Source: CAXMNX01 sp051009475 (lineage in GTDB: Bacteria > Pseudomonadota > Alphaproteobacteria > Rhodobacterales > Rhodobacteraceae). From it: 13,425 bases of DNA. Under the pieces are notes generated by a model. It was not told the origin of the DNA, searched no databases, and saw only the letters and a program-made list of their open reading frames with translations. The stretch is from positions 1-13,425 of the forward strand of contig JBPCWO010000273.1 in assembly GCA_051009475.1 (NCBI GenBank), read 5' to 3'. Made by a program: the position numbers and the translations under genes. Below, piece by piece: positions 1-7,178 of this stretch. Every line of letters begins with the position of its first letter. Position 1 is the stretch's first letter.

Positions 1-1355
1 CAATCGCGACCCTATCGCTTACAACGATGACACTGGTTCCCGCCCTTGCGCAGGACGGGACCGGACTGCGTGGAGTACTGTCTTTCTCGCAGGGCATTGA
101 GTATAGCGACAATCCCTCACTTGCGACAGTATCTCCAGGTGGCGAATTCCTAAGTGTAACCGGTCTTAGTTTCAGTCTTTCAAGCGAAACTCGCGCAGAG
201 AAATTTTCATTCAACGTTGGAACTTCGCTAGAGGGAAACTTTGATTCTTCTTCAGTCGCGACAGACGATTTCGAGTTCAAGGATACTGACGCTGCGGTGG
301 CTTACGAACGGGAAGGTTCAAACTCAAATTTGACCTTTCGCGCGCGATACCGCGAAACTGACATACAAGACGATTTCTTTGGATTTTTTGTCGATGGCGT
401 TTTTGACCCTGATGCGCTGATCATCGATGGCGGAATTCGCGAGTCTTTCTGGGCATTTGGACGTTTCGAAACCGGCGTTGAAGGGCCTTTAGGGTTCGTA
501 CTTTCCGCCCGTCACCGTATCACCAACTATGTCGGCACAACCGATCCCGATCTTGTAGATAACGACAATACGAGCATCGACGCTACGGGGAGATTCCGGA
601 TAAACCCTGCACTGTCCGCGCGTGCCGTCGCGGGCTATCGACGCAACGATGAGGAAGACTTGCTGAGCACGTCAAATCGGACAAAGTATATTGGTGTCGG
701 CGTCGAAACAGAAACAGCCGGAGGTCTGACTTACACCGGTGACATAACCGCCGAACAGACTGAGACTTATGAACTGGGCGCGCTAACCTCTGACGACGAG
801 GGTATTGGTATTGACCTCAGTGCAACACAAGAACGGACAGATGGATCCTATGGCGTCGATATCGGCAGCCACATTGACGAATCTGGGCGCCGCACAACTG
901 CCCGCGTTCGCCGGTTTTATGACTTGCAAAATGGTTCGCTTTTCTTGTCACTCGGTGTCGCCGATCAGGAAGGTGAAGACCTAGAATTTACGACACGCGT
1001 TTCCTATTTGCGCGATTTACAAGACAAGGTGATACGGGCGGACGTCATTCAAAGCCCATCGACAAGTGATGGCGAAGCTTTCCTAAACACAGCCATCCGC
1101 CTCAACTACATGCAGGAAATAAACTCCATCTCGTCGTGGGATGCAGGATTCACCTATGGGTCAGCTAATATGTTCGGCGAACCAGACGGCGATACCCGCA
1201 CTGCTGCGACCTTCGCATACAACCGCGATCTGACCGAAGAATGGAATTTGCGCGCCGGAATCGAGTTAATTCGAATTGAAGATGATGGCGGTGCAGACCG
1301 GGACTCAAACACCGTGTTTGTGAGCATTGGCCGCGACTTCAGCCTCGGGTTTTAG
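1..1355 (+). CDS. Putative outer-membrane beta-barrel protein (5' end outside window)
   Basis: I do not recognise a named family, but the protein looks like a secreted outer-membrane beta-barrel. The frame is open from base 3 and reads IATLSLTTMTLVPALAQDG, the hydrophobic core and Ala-x-Ala-like cleavage region of a signal peptide. The ATG at 27 would leave only about eight residues before the cleavage site, so the true start is probably upstream of the window. The mature part (about 430 residues) is rich in Asp, Glu, Thr, Ser and Gly with alternating short polar and aromatic stretches, no long hydrophobic helix, and ends in Phe (RDFSLGF), the usual C-terminal signal for insertion by the BAM complex. 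No enzymatic motif is visible. The next gene, a rhomboid protease, begins about 40 bp downstream on the same strand, which may or may not mean cotranscription. Function unknown; a porin-like or exopolysaccharide-associated barrel are alternatives. Confidence 0.7.
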   Translation, partial: IATLSLTTMTLVPALAQDGTGLRGVLSFSQGIEYSDNPSLATVSPGGEFLSVTGLSFSLSSETRAEKFSFNVGTSLEGNFDSSSVATDDFEFKDTDAAVAYEREGSNSNLTFRARYRETDIQDDFFGFFVDGVFDPDALIIDGGIRESFWAFGRFETGVEGPLGFVLSARHRITNYVGTTDPDLVDNDNTSIDATGRFRINPALSARAVAGYRRNDEEDLLSTSNRTKYIGVGVETETAGGLTYTGDITAEQTETYELGALTSDDEGIGIDLSATQERTDGSYGVDIGSHIDESGRRTTARVRRFYDLQNGSLFLSLGVADQEGEDLEFTTRVSYLRDLQDKVIRADVIQSPSTSDGEAFLNTAIRLNYMQEINSISSWDAGFTYGSANMFGEPDGDTRTAATFAYNRDLTEEWNLRAGIELIRIEDDGGADRDSNTVFVSIGRDFSLGF

Positions 1356-1394
1356 TCGCGCTGATCAGCACTGGCGACGCGCCAAAGATCAGAT

Positions 1395-2048
1395 ATGACC
1401 GAATCTCCTAGAAAAATGATTCAATGGTTGCAGCGCGTCCACCCAACGGTCTTTGCAATCGTCGCGCTTTGCATACTGATCGAAGTCTCCCTGATACTTG
1501 GCGACCTTGGCGTGCTCGAAATCTCAAGGTTCCGGTCTCTGGCTTATGAGTACGGCGGGTTCTGGCCAGGGCTGCTAGGCAATTGGGCACCAAATTTCGC
1601 GCTTCAGCCCTGGGCAATGTTTATTACCTACGGCTTTCTCCACAGCGGAATTCTGCACCTTGGCGTCAACATGCTCACGCTCGCATCGCTGAGTGGCCCT
1701 GTGGTTCATCGGGTCGGTGTCTGGAAGTTCATGTTGATCTACGGCGTCGCGCTCTTTGGAGGCGCTGCAGGGTTCGCTTTGCTTAGTGACACCTTCCGGC
1801 CCATGGTCGGTGCATCCGGGGCGCTGTTTGGGCTCGCCGGGGCAATCCTCGCTTGGGAATACGTCGACCGTTTCAATCTTAGCGAACGATTGTGGCCTGT
1901 TGCACGCGCTATTGCGTTAATCATCGTGCTGAACGTTGTTCTTTACTACGCAATGGACCGACTTCTGGCGTGGGAGGCTCATTTAGGTGGATTTGTCGCC
2001 GGCTGGATTGCCGCGATGTTGGTAGATCCCCGCGGTCGACGCGATTAA
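1395..2048 (+). CDS. Rhomboid family intramembrane serine protease
   Basis: A 217-residue integral inner-membrane protein that should cleave transmembrane substrates within the bilayer. The rhomboid hallmarks are all visible: the H-x3-N motif in the second helix region (His88, Asn92 in HSGILHLGVNML), the GASG active-site motif with nucleophile Ser141, and the catalytic His196 in AHLGGFVAG. About six hydrophobic segments can be placed, roughly at residues 18-40, 70-100, 108-130, 136-155, 166-187 and 192-210, the standard six-helix core. The N-terminal cytoplasmic extension is short and the C-terminus is a basic tail. The start ATG is not preceded by a strong Shine-Dalgarno sequence. It follows the barrel gene by about 40 bp and converges on thpR with only 2 bp between stops. 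The substrate cannot be predicted from sequence. Confidence 0.93.
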   Translation: MTESPRKMIQWLQRVHPTVFAIVALCILIEVSLILGDLGVLEISRFRSLAYEYGGFWPGLLGNWAPNFALQPWAMFITYGFLHSGILHLGVNMLTLASLSGPVVHRVGVWKFMLIYGVALFGGAAGFALLSDTFRPMVGASGALFGLAGAILAWEYVDRFNLSERLWPVARAIALIIVLNVVLYYAMDRLLAWEAHLGGFVAGWIAAMLVDPRGRRD

Positions 2049-2050
2049 CG

Positions 2051-2593
2051 TCAAGGCGGCGAAATCGGAAACGAAGCCAGCGCATCGTATATTGGTGCTT
2101 CGCCACCAATCATTGATCGAAAAAGTGTGACAGAGAGCGGCTGGAATGATTCGAATTCCTTCGCGCTGTGACCTTCAAAATGCGCCGCCACCTGGCTGCT
2201 GTTGCTGTTCGATGGCGAAAACCGAGCCAGCGTGACATGCGGCACATACTTGCGTTTTGGCACATCAAACCCGACTTCCAGCGCACGACGCGCGATCTTC
2301 TTGTGCAGTATTTCCAATGGCCCATTTGGTGTCACGCCCAGCCAAGCCGATCTGAGTTGGGCCCTGCCAAACACACCGGGCACCGAAAGCTTGACGGGCG
2401 GCAACACCAGGGTAAGCCCCACTAACGCGTCTTCAAGTTCGTCAATCATATGGGTGGTGCCGTTACCAAGGAACACCAGGGTGATATGCAAGTCGTCGAC
2501 GTTTACAGCGCGACCATGAACCAGCCGGCGCTGAAGGCTGAAAATTTTTTCGCGTTCCATTCGCGGAATACAAAGAGCCAGAAACAGTCGCAT
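2051..2593 (-). CDS. thpR: RNA 2',3'-cyclic phosphodiesterase (2'-5' RNA ligase family)
   Basis: A 180-residue cytoplasmic enzyme of the 2H phosphoesterase superfamily, which hydrolyses 2',3'-cyclic phosphate ends of RNA and in vitro can join tRNA halves by 2'-5' linkage. The two signature H-x-T-x motifs are present: HITL at residues 36-39 and HVTL at 119-122, about 83 residues apart as expected for the two-lobed fold. The N-terminus MRLFLALCIP resembles the usual ThpR start (M-R-x-F-x-A-x-x-x-P). The length is normal. The gene is transcribed away from the Nudix gene, sharing the 161-bp spacer at 2594-2754, and converges on the rhomboid gene with almost no terminator space. No partner in RNA metabolism is adjacent. 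Confidence 0.92.
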   Translation of the reverse strand: MRLFLALCIPRMEREKIFSLQRRLVHGRAVNVDDLHITLVFLGNGTTHMIDELEDALVGLTLVLPPVKLSVPGVFGRAQLRSAWLGVTPNGPLEILHKKIARRALEVGFDVPKRKYVPHVTLARFSPSNSNSSQVAAHFEGHSAKEFESFQPLSVTLFRSMIGGEAPIYDALASFPISPP

Positions 2594-2754
2594 TATGTGT
2601 CGCCGCTCATAACCTCAAAGACACTTCAAGCGTGACTTGCCACACTATTAACTAAATGATTACAAAATCTTGTGCATTGCTTGCCTCAGCAATCTATTGG
2701 TGCAATGTTAATTGCAATGAAAACATATAGCCTTTTCAAAGGCTAACAGAGCGG
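2594..2754. promoter_or_regulatory. Divergent thpR / Nudix intergenic region with palindromes
   Basis: This 161-bp spacer is visibly more AT-rich than its neighbours and must hold the promoters of both divergent genes. It contains two perfect inverted repeats: TGCAAT-GTTA-ATTGCA at 2701-2716 and AGCCTTT-TC-AAAGGCT at 2729-2744. Related GCAAT/ATTGC words also occur at 2675-2680, 2689-2693 and 2713-2719. The palindromes lie 10-55 bp upstream of the Nudix start, where an operator or a leader hairpin would be expected. No confident -35/-10 pair was assigned. Which regulator, if any, binds is unknown. Confidence 0.4.
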
Positions 2755-3234
2755 TTGTTGCCGGTGAACGTTACGAAGATCAAACAAAAGGCCCTACATC
2801 TAGCCGATCACGACAAGCGCGGTGTTCGAACCCAGTTCGGCGCTCTTTGTTGGCGTAAGCAAAGTGACGACGTGCAGGTTCTTCTCGTAACGTCCAGAAA
2901 ATCGCAACGTTGGATACTCCCCAAAGGCTGGCCTGTCGACGGTGCAACGCCCGCCGAGGCTGCCCTTACCGAGGCTTGGGAAGAGGCCGGTGTTGTTGGA
3001 AAAGTTAAAACCACATGCCTTGGAATTTTCAGCTATAGTAAAGAGTTATCGGACGACTCTAATTTACCATGTGTAGTTGCGGTTTTCCCGGTCAATGTAA
3101 GCGCACTGAAGAAAAACTGGCCGGAAAAAGATTACCGCAAGCGAAAGTGGTACTCATTAAAAAAGGCGGCGACCTTAGTTGATGAACCCGAGCTTGCAAC
3201 CATTCTCGGGAAGTTCGATCCGTCTGGTCTTTGA
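2755..3234 (+). CDS. Nudix hydrolase
   Basis: A cytoplasmic protein of up to 159 residues from the Nudix superfamily, which hydrolyses nucleoside diphosphates linked to another group, with Mg2+. The Nudix helix is at about residues 58-80 and reads GWPVDGATPAEAALTEAWEE followed by AGV. The metal-binding glutamates E73, E76 and E77 are present, but relative to the consensus G-x5-E-x7-R-E-U-x-E-E-x-G-U the first Glu is Ala64 and the Arg is Thr72. The preceding strand with LLVTSRKSQRWILPKG resembles the diphosphoinositol-polyphosphate/ADP-ribose-type Nudix proteins common in alphaproteobacteria. The start is uncertain: TTG codons at 2755 and 2758 and a GTG at 2764 are all possible, none with a strong Shine-Dalgarno sequence. 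The substrate is unknown. It is the first gene downstream of a palindrome-rich spacer and lies about 117 bp before the TRAP binding-protein gene, probably a separate unit. Confidence 0.88.
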   Translation: MLPVNVTKIKQKALHLADHDKRGVRTQFGALCWRKQSDDVQVLLVTSRKSQRWILPKGWPVDGATPAEAALTEAWEEAGVVGKVKTTCLGIFSYSKELSDDSNLPCVVAVFPVNVSALKKNWPEKDYRKRKWYSLKKAATLVDEPELATILGKFDPSGL

Positions 3235-3340
3235 ACTAGACCCAATCCCAAATCCAGCATGAATCGTTATCGTCGGCACCTTCATGGTCTGCGGCTGAAA
3301 TTGATACTATGCTGACAAGCGACTCTTTTGGTCCAAAAAT

Positions 3341-3348
3341 GGGAGGAA
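3341..3348 (+). promoter_or_regulatory. Shine-Dalgarno sequence fixing the TAXI binding-protein start
   Basis: GGGAGGAA lies just before the ATG at 3352, with GGAGG 5 nt from the start codon. An in-frame TTG at 3328 also exists, but using it would place this ribosome-binding site inside the coding sequence and put polar residues ahead of the signal peptide, so 3352 is preferred. Confidence 0.8.
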
Positions 3349-3351
3349 CAC

Positions 3352-4359
3352 ATGAAACACATCAAACCCTTTGCGCTGGCGGCAGCGACTGCGATTTCTG
3401 TCGGTAGCGTATCAGTAGCCGAAGAGGCCAATTATATCCTGGCGACCGCCTCGACCGGTGGCACCTACTATCCTGTTGGCGTCGCACTATCGACACTTGT
3501 CAAAGTCAAGCTGGAGCCGAAACAGAAAGTTGGCATGTCTGCGATTTCGTCGGCCGGTTCAGGCGAAAACGTACGGCTTTTGCGCGAAAACGAAGCCCAA
3601 TTCGCAATATTGCAGGGATTATTTGGCAGCTACGCGGCAACCGGCACCGGTCCGATCAGCGAATCCGGGCCGCAGGAAAACCTGCGATCGGTTTCCATGC
3701 TGTGGCAAAACGTCGAGCAGTTCATCGTCTCTCGGGATCATGCCTCTGAACGCACCGTCACCGATCTTGTGGCTCTCAAAGGTGAATCAATGGCGATGGG
3801 ACGCCAGAACTCAGGCACTATCGGTTCGAACCGGGCGCTTCTAAGCGGCCTCGGCATCGATCTGGAAAACGACTACGAACTGGTTCACGCCGGTTATGGC
3901 CCGTCGGCCGAGGCGCTTCAAAACGGTCAGGTCAAGGGCATTGGAACGCCAGCAGGTGTTCCGACTGGCGCGGTTTCCCAGCTGATGGCAGCCGCAGGCG
4001 ACAGCGTCATGCCGCTCGATGTTACCGATGAAGAGCTCGAAAAAATGGACGGTGGGCGCAATCTCTGGACGCGCTACGTCATTCCCGCAGGCACTTATCC
4101 GAACCAGCTGTTGGACTGGAATACAATCGCCCAGCCGAATTTCCTGGCCACGAACGCGGATGTCTCGGAAGAAAATGTCTATCAGATCACCAAGACGATC
4201 TATGAAAACCTGGCGTTTTTGCAGGCGATCCACCCGGCCACCAAAGCCATGGCTATAGAAAAGGCCATTGCCGGTTTACCGGTGCCACTGCACCCGGGGG
4301 CAGCGAAGTTCTATAAAGAACAGGGGATCGAGATCCCGGACCGCCTTATGGCCAATTAA
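3352..4359 (+). CDS. TAXI family TRAP transporter solute-binding protein
   Basis: A 335-residue periplasmic binding protein that delivers a solute to the TRAP permease encoded next. The N-terminus MKHIKPFALAAATAISVGSV is a classic signal peptide (basic n-region, Ala-rich core), cleaved near SVSVA-EEA. The mature protein opens with the TAXI hallmark ATASTGGTYYPVG (residues 31-43), and has SSAGSGENVRLL (about residues 65-76) and the C-terminal HPGAAKFYKEQGI typical of the family. Length is normal for TAXI proteins (about 320-340). A strong Shine-Dalgarno sequence at 3341-3348 supports the start. It is followed after 66 bp, including a strong hairpin, by the fused permease. TAXI systems are poorly characterised; some have been linked to glutamate or other carboxylates, but nothing in the sequence fixes the ligand here. 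Confidence 0.93.
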   Translation: MKHIKPFALAAATAISVGSVSVAEEANYILATASTGGTYYPVGVALSTLVKVKLEPKQKVGMSAISSAGSGENVRLLRENEAQFAILQGLFGSYAATGTGPISESGPQENLRSVSMLWQNVEQFIVSRDHASERTVTDLVALKGESMAMGRQNSGTIGSNRALLSGLGIDLENDYELVHAGYGPSAEALQNGQVKGIGTPAGVPTGAVSQLMAAAGDSVMPLDVTDEELEKMDGGRNLWTRYVIPAGTYPNQLLDWNTIAQPNFLATNADVSEENVYQITKTIYENLAFLQAIHPATKAMAIEKAIAGLPVPLHPGAAKFYKEQGIEIPDRLMAN

Positions 4360-4380
4360 AGCCGAACACCTTTTCGGTAC

Positions 4381-4406
4381 GACCCGGCCGTGTCTTCGGC
4401 CGGGTC
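4381..4406 (+). terminator. Intercistronic hairpin between TAXI binding protein and permease
   Basis: A perfect inverted repeat, GACCCGGCCG (4381-4390), 6-nt loop TGTCTT, CGGCCGGGTC (4397-4406), gives a 10-bp GC-rich stem. It is followed by AATTCCC, not by a T tract, so it is unlikely to be a full intrinsic terminator. The position, 22 bp after the binding-protein stop and 19 bp before the permease start, is where many binding-protein operons carry a hairpin that stabilises the upstream message or partly terminates transcription, so the periplasmic protein is made in excess of the permease. That role is inferred. Confidence 0.75.
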
Positions 4407-4413
4407 AATTCCC

Positions 4414-4419
4414 AAGGGA
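4414..4419 (+). promoter_or_regulatory. Shine-Dalgarno sequence fixing the TRAP permease start
   Basis: AAGGGA lies 6 nt before the ATG at 4426. An upstream in-frame GTG at 4390 sits in the hairpin stem, has no comparable site, and would add polar residues that families of this type lack. The ATG at 4426 is preferred. Confidence 0.7.
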
Positions 4420-4425
4420 ATTTAT

Positions 4426-6531
4426 ATGTCGGATGCAGAACAAGCGACGCCTGCGTCACTTCGTGTATTCGAGGGCTGGGCGATGTGGGGCTTGCACGGC
4501 CTCTGCCTGGGCATAGCGGTCGGGCATGTCTACCTCGCATTCGATCCAATCATCTCTGAGTTCCAGCGAAATGCCTATCATTTTGCTGGCTTCGCATTTC
4601 TGGCCGCAGTTTATCATCCGTTTCTGAAAGGACGCACACGCAGCCGGAGCTTGTTAGTCGGCGACGTTGCGTTCGGAACAGCGGTCGCGCTTGCGGCCAT
4701 CTATGTCCCCCATGCGGAAACGCCTATCTATGATCGAGGGGTTAAGCTGGTGACTCTCGATTGGGTCGCCATCGCGCTTTGTATTTTTGGCGGGATCGAG
4801 TTGACCCGCAGACTGACCGGCTGGGTCATACCCATTCTCATAATTCTCGCGCTAAGCTACGTGGGGTTCTGGGGTAAGTATATTGGCGGAGTATTTAGTT
4901 TTGCCGGGCTTGGTTGGGAAACGATCGCCTTTCGGTCGATTTTTGGCGACGACGCGATGTTTGGAACGATCGCGCGAATTTCGTCGACTTATGTCTTTCT
5001 ATTTATCATCTTCGGTGCATTTCTTTTGCGCTCGGGCGCGGGCGAGTTTGTTATCAATCTGGCGCAGGCAATTGCCGGTCGGCTGGCCGGTGGTCCCGGC
5101 ATTGTTGCGGTCATCGCCAGCGGTCTGACAGGAACGATATCGGGCTCCGCCGTTGCCAACACCGCATCGACCGGCGTTATCACTATTCCGCTGATGAAGC
5201 GCGCTGGGTTTGCACCGAAATTCGCAGGTGGCGTCGAAGCAGCTGCGTCAACCGGCGGGCAGTTGATGCCGCCAATCATGGGTGCGGGCGCCTTTGTCAT
5301 GGCGAGCTTTACCCAGATTTCCTATGAAAAAATCGTCGCCGTCGCAGCCCTGCCAGCGTTGCTCTACTTTTTGTCGGTCGCTTTTTTTGTTCGGATCGAA
5401 GCCAAACGGCTAAACCTGCAACCGATGGATAACGATGGCCAGACTTTGTGGTCCGCGTTTCGCAAGGGCGGCGCGAGCTTTGTCATTCCAATTTTCAGCC
5501 TGATCGCACTGTTGGTTGTCGGTTTTACGCCGTCATATGCAGCGGTATTCGGCATTATCGCAGTCATTGCAGGAAGCTGGCTTACCGAGAACCGAATGGG
5601 TCCCAAAGCGGTTATCGAAGCCTTGGTCATGGGCACCAAGGGCATGATTATGACCGCTGTGCTGCTGTGTTCGGTCGGTCTGGTGGTGAATGTCATTTCG
5701 ACTGCGGGCATCGGCAACACTTTCAGCCTGATGATCGCGGACTGGGCTAATGGTAACTTGCTGATTGCGCTTTTGCTGGTGGCAATTGCCAGCCTGGTTT
5801 TGGGCATGGGACTGCCCGTGACGGCATCCTACATCGTACTCGCAACACTTTCAGCGCCAGCCATTGCAGGCATGATTTCTGACCGCGTCGTCATCGATGC
5901 TCTCGCCGATGGGTCATTGAACGAAGCTGCGAAGGCAGTTTTGATGCTTGGAGCGCCGGAACATATGGCTTTGCTGGCCGGGCCGGTATCAGAAGATCAA
6001 GCGCGCGAGATCATTCGTATGCTTCCGCTCGAAGTTGCGGCACCGTTGCGCGATCTAGTGGTGCCGCAGGACGCTGCGATTGCAGCGGTTCTTTCAGCGC
6101 ACATGATCATTTTTTGGCTTAGCCAGGACAGCAACGTTACACCGCCCGTGGCGCTCGCAGCCTTTACAGCCGCAGCAATCGCCAAGTCACCGGCGATGGC
6201 CACAGGCGTGACAAGCTGGAAGCTCGCCAAGGGTCTCTACATCGTGCCGATCATTATGGCCTATTCGCCTATATTGTCAGGCGACTGGAACCTAGCGCTG
6301 CTGGTTTTCGCTTTCAGTGCCGTTGGCATCTATGGGTTGGCGGGCGCGTTACAGGGTTGCCTTGAGCGGCCAATCGGGTTGGCGCTACGTACAATTGTCG
6401 GTTTCGCGGGCGTCGCTTGCCTCTGGCCTGGAATTCTTGCTTTGAATTTGGCCGGACTAGCTGCCATTTTTGGCATTCTCGTCTTGAATATCAGTTCGGC
6501 CCGAAATACGGCAGATATCGTGGCTGAATAA
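4426..6531 (+). CDS. TRAP transporter permease, fused 4TM-12TM (TAXI type)
   Basis: A 701-residue inner-membrane protein combining the small (DctQ-like, 4 helices) and large (DctM-like, about 12 helices) TRAP membrane subunits in one chain, as is standard for TAXI systems. It works as a secondary, ion-driven importer with the binding protein encoded just upstream. The N-terminal ~180 residues hold several hydrophobic segments, followed by the DctM-type core. The family signatures are clear: GTISGSAVANTASTGVITIP starting at about residue 236, and STGGQLMPPIMGAGAF at 275-290. Further signatures are LGMGLPVTASYIVLA in the second half and a late TPPVALAAFTAAAIA motif. Length matches the family (about 650-720). 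The start at 4426 is chosen over an in-frame GTG at 4390 because of the AAGGGA site. No terminator was recognised in the 102 bp after the stop. Confidence 0.93.
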   Translation: MSDAEQATPASLRVFEGWAMWGLHGLCLGIAVGHVYLAFDPIISEFQRNAYHFAGFAFLAAVYHPFLKGRTRSRSLLVGDVAFGTAVALAAIYVPHAETPIYDRGVKLVTLDWVAIALCIFGGIELTRRLTGWVIPILIILALSYVGFWGKYIGGVFSFAGLGWETIAFRSIFGDDAMFGTIARISSTYVFLFIIFGAFLLRSGAGEFVINLAQAIAGRLAGGPGIVAVIASGLTGTISGSAVANTASTGVITIPLMKRAGFAPKFAGGVEAAASTGGQLMPPIMGAGAFVMASFTQISYEKIVAVAALPALLYFLSVAFFVRIEAKRLNLQPMDNDGQTLWSAFRKGGASFVIPIFSLIALLVVGFTPSYAAVFGIIAVIAGSWLTENRMGPKAVIEALVMGTKGMIMTAVLLCSVGLVVNVISTAGIGNTFSLMIADWANGNLLIALLLVAIASLVLGMGLPVTASYIVLATLSAPAIAGMISDRVVIDALADGSLNEAAKAVLMLGAPEHMALLAGPVSEDQAREIIRMLPLEVAAPLRDLVVPQDAAIAAVLSAHMIIFWLSQDSNVTPPVALAAFTAAAIAKSPAMATGVTSWKLAKGLYIVPIIMAYSPILSGDWNLALLVFAFSAVGIYGLAGALQGCLERPIGLALRTIVGFAGVACLWPGILALNLAGLAAIFGILVLNISSARNTADIVAE

Positions 6532-6633
6532 CTGCTAACAGAGATTTGGCGAATTCGACGGGCGGCTTGGAATTGAAATTTTACACTTTCTTGATTAGCT
6601 CTGCTGCAAGCTAGGAAAAACGGTGACCACTAA

Positions 6634-7080
6634 ATGATCCGATACGCATTGAAATGCGAAAACGATCACCAGTTCGAAAGCTGGTTCAACTCAGCCGATT
6701 CATTTGATCAGCTGTTGGGAATGGGATTGGTCGACTGTCCGCAATGCGCATCATCCAGTGTCGAAAAAACGCTGATGGCGCCGCGAGTTCCTGCGAAGTC
6801 AAATATCACCGCCGACAGCGCGCCGACAGTGACTCAGCCAATGGCGTCGGGTCCCAGTCCCAAGCTTGAAGCTGCGCTGAAAGAGCTTCGCGCGCACGTT
6901 GAATCCAACTCGGAGTATGTTGGACCGCGGTTTGCAGCCGAGGCAACGTCGATGCATCTTGGCGATACCCCACAACGTTCGATATACGGCGAGGTTAAAC
7001 CCGAAGAAGCCAAACGTTTAGCGGACGACGGCGTCCCAGCCTTGCCGCTTCCGTTCGTTCCAAAGCAAAAAACCAATTAA
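6634..7080 (+). CDS. DUF1178 family protein
   Basis: A 148-residue soluble protein of unknown function. The N-terminus MIRYALKCENDHQFESWFNS and the following LVDCPQCASSSVEKTLMAPR are characteristic of the DUF1178 family. Cys8, His12, Cys35 and Cys38 are arranged like a zinc-ribbon knuckle pair, so metal binding is plausible. The centre (about residues 55-85) is a low-complexity Ala/Ser/Pro linker, and the C-terminal part has GEVKPEEAKRLADDGVPALPLP, also conserved in the family. The ATG at 6634 is the only good start. It is followed 98 bp later by lysC on the same strand, and separated by 102 bp from the TRAP permease upstream. No signal peptide or membrane segment is present. Confidence 0.88.
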   Translation: MIRYALKCENDHQFESWFNSADSFDQLLGMGLVDCPQCASSSVEKTLMAPRVPAKSNITADSAPTVTQPMASGPSPKLEAALKELRAHVESNSEYVGPRFAAEATSMHLGDTPQRSIYGEVKPEEAKRLADDGVPALPLPFVPKQKTN

Positions 7081-7178
7081 CAACGGTTTTCTTCGGGTTA
7101 TAGCGGAAAAGCTATCGACGCTTGCAGCCTCACTGGCATGGGATTAGGGCTAGCGCGAGACGCAGCTTCGGGACATCC

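Noticed and set aside
3226..3242. GGTCT/AGACC repeat around the Nudix stop codon as a terminator
   Set aside because: Five-bp stem with no following T run; not convincing.
7069..7115. Short inverted repeats (AAAACC/GGTTTT and ATAGC/GCTAT) between the DUF1178 gene and lysC
   Set aside because: Stems of 5-6 AU-rich pairs are expected by chance here, and nothing resembling a lysine riboswitch core is visible.
7122..7178. An upstream TTG start for lysC
   Set aside because: Aspartate kinases of this class begin close to the KFGGTSVA motif, as the ATG at 7179 does; the extension has no family character.
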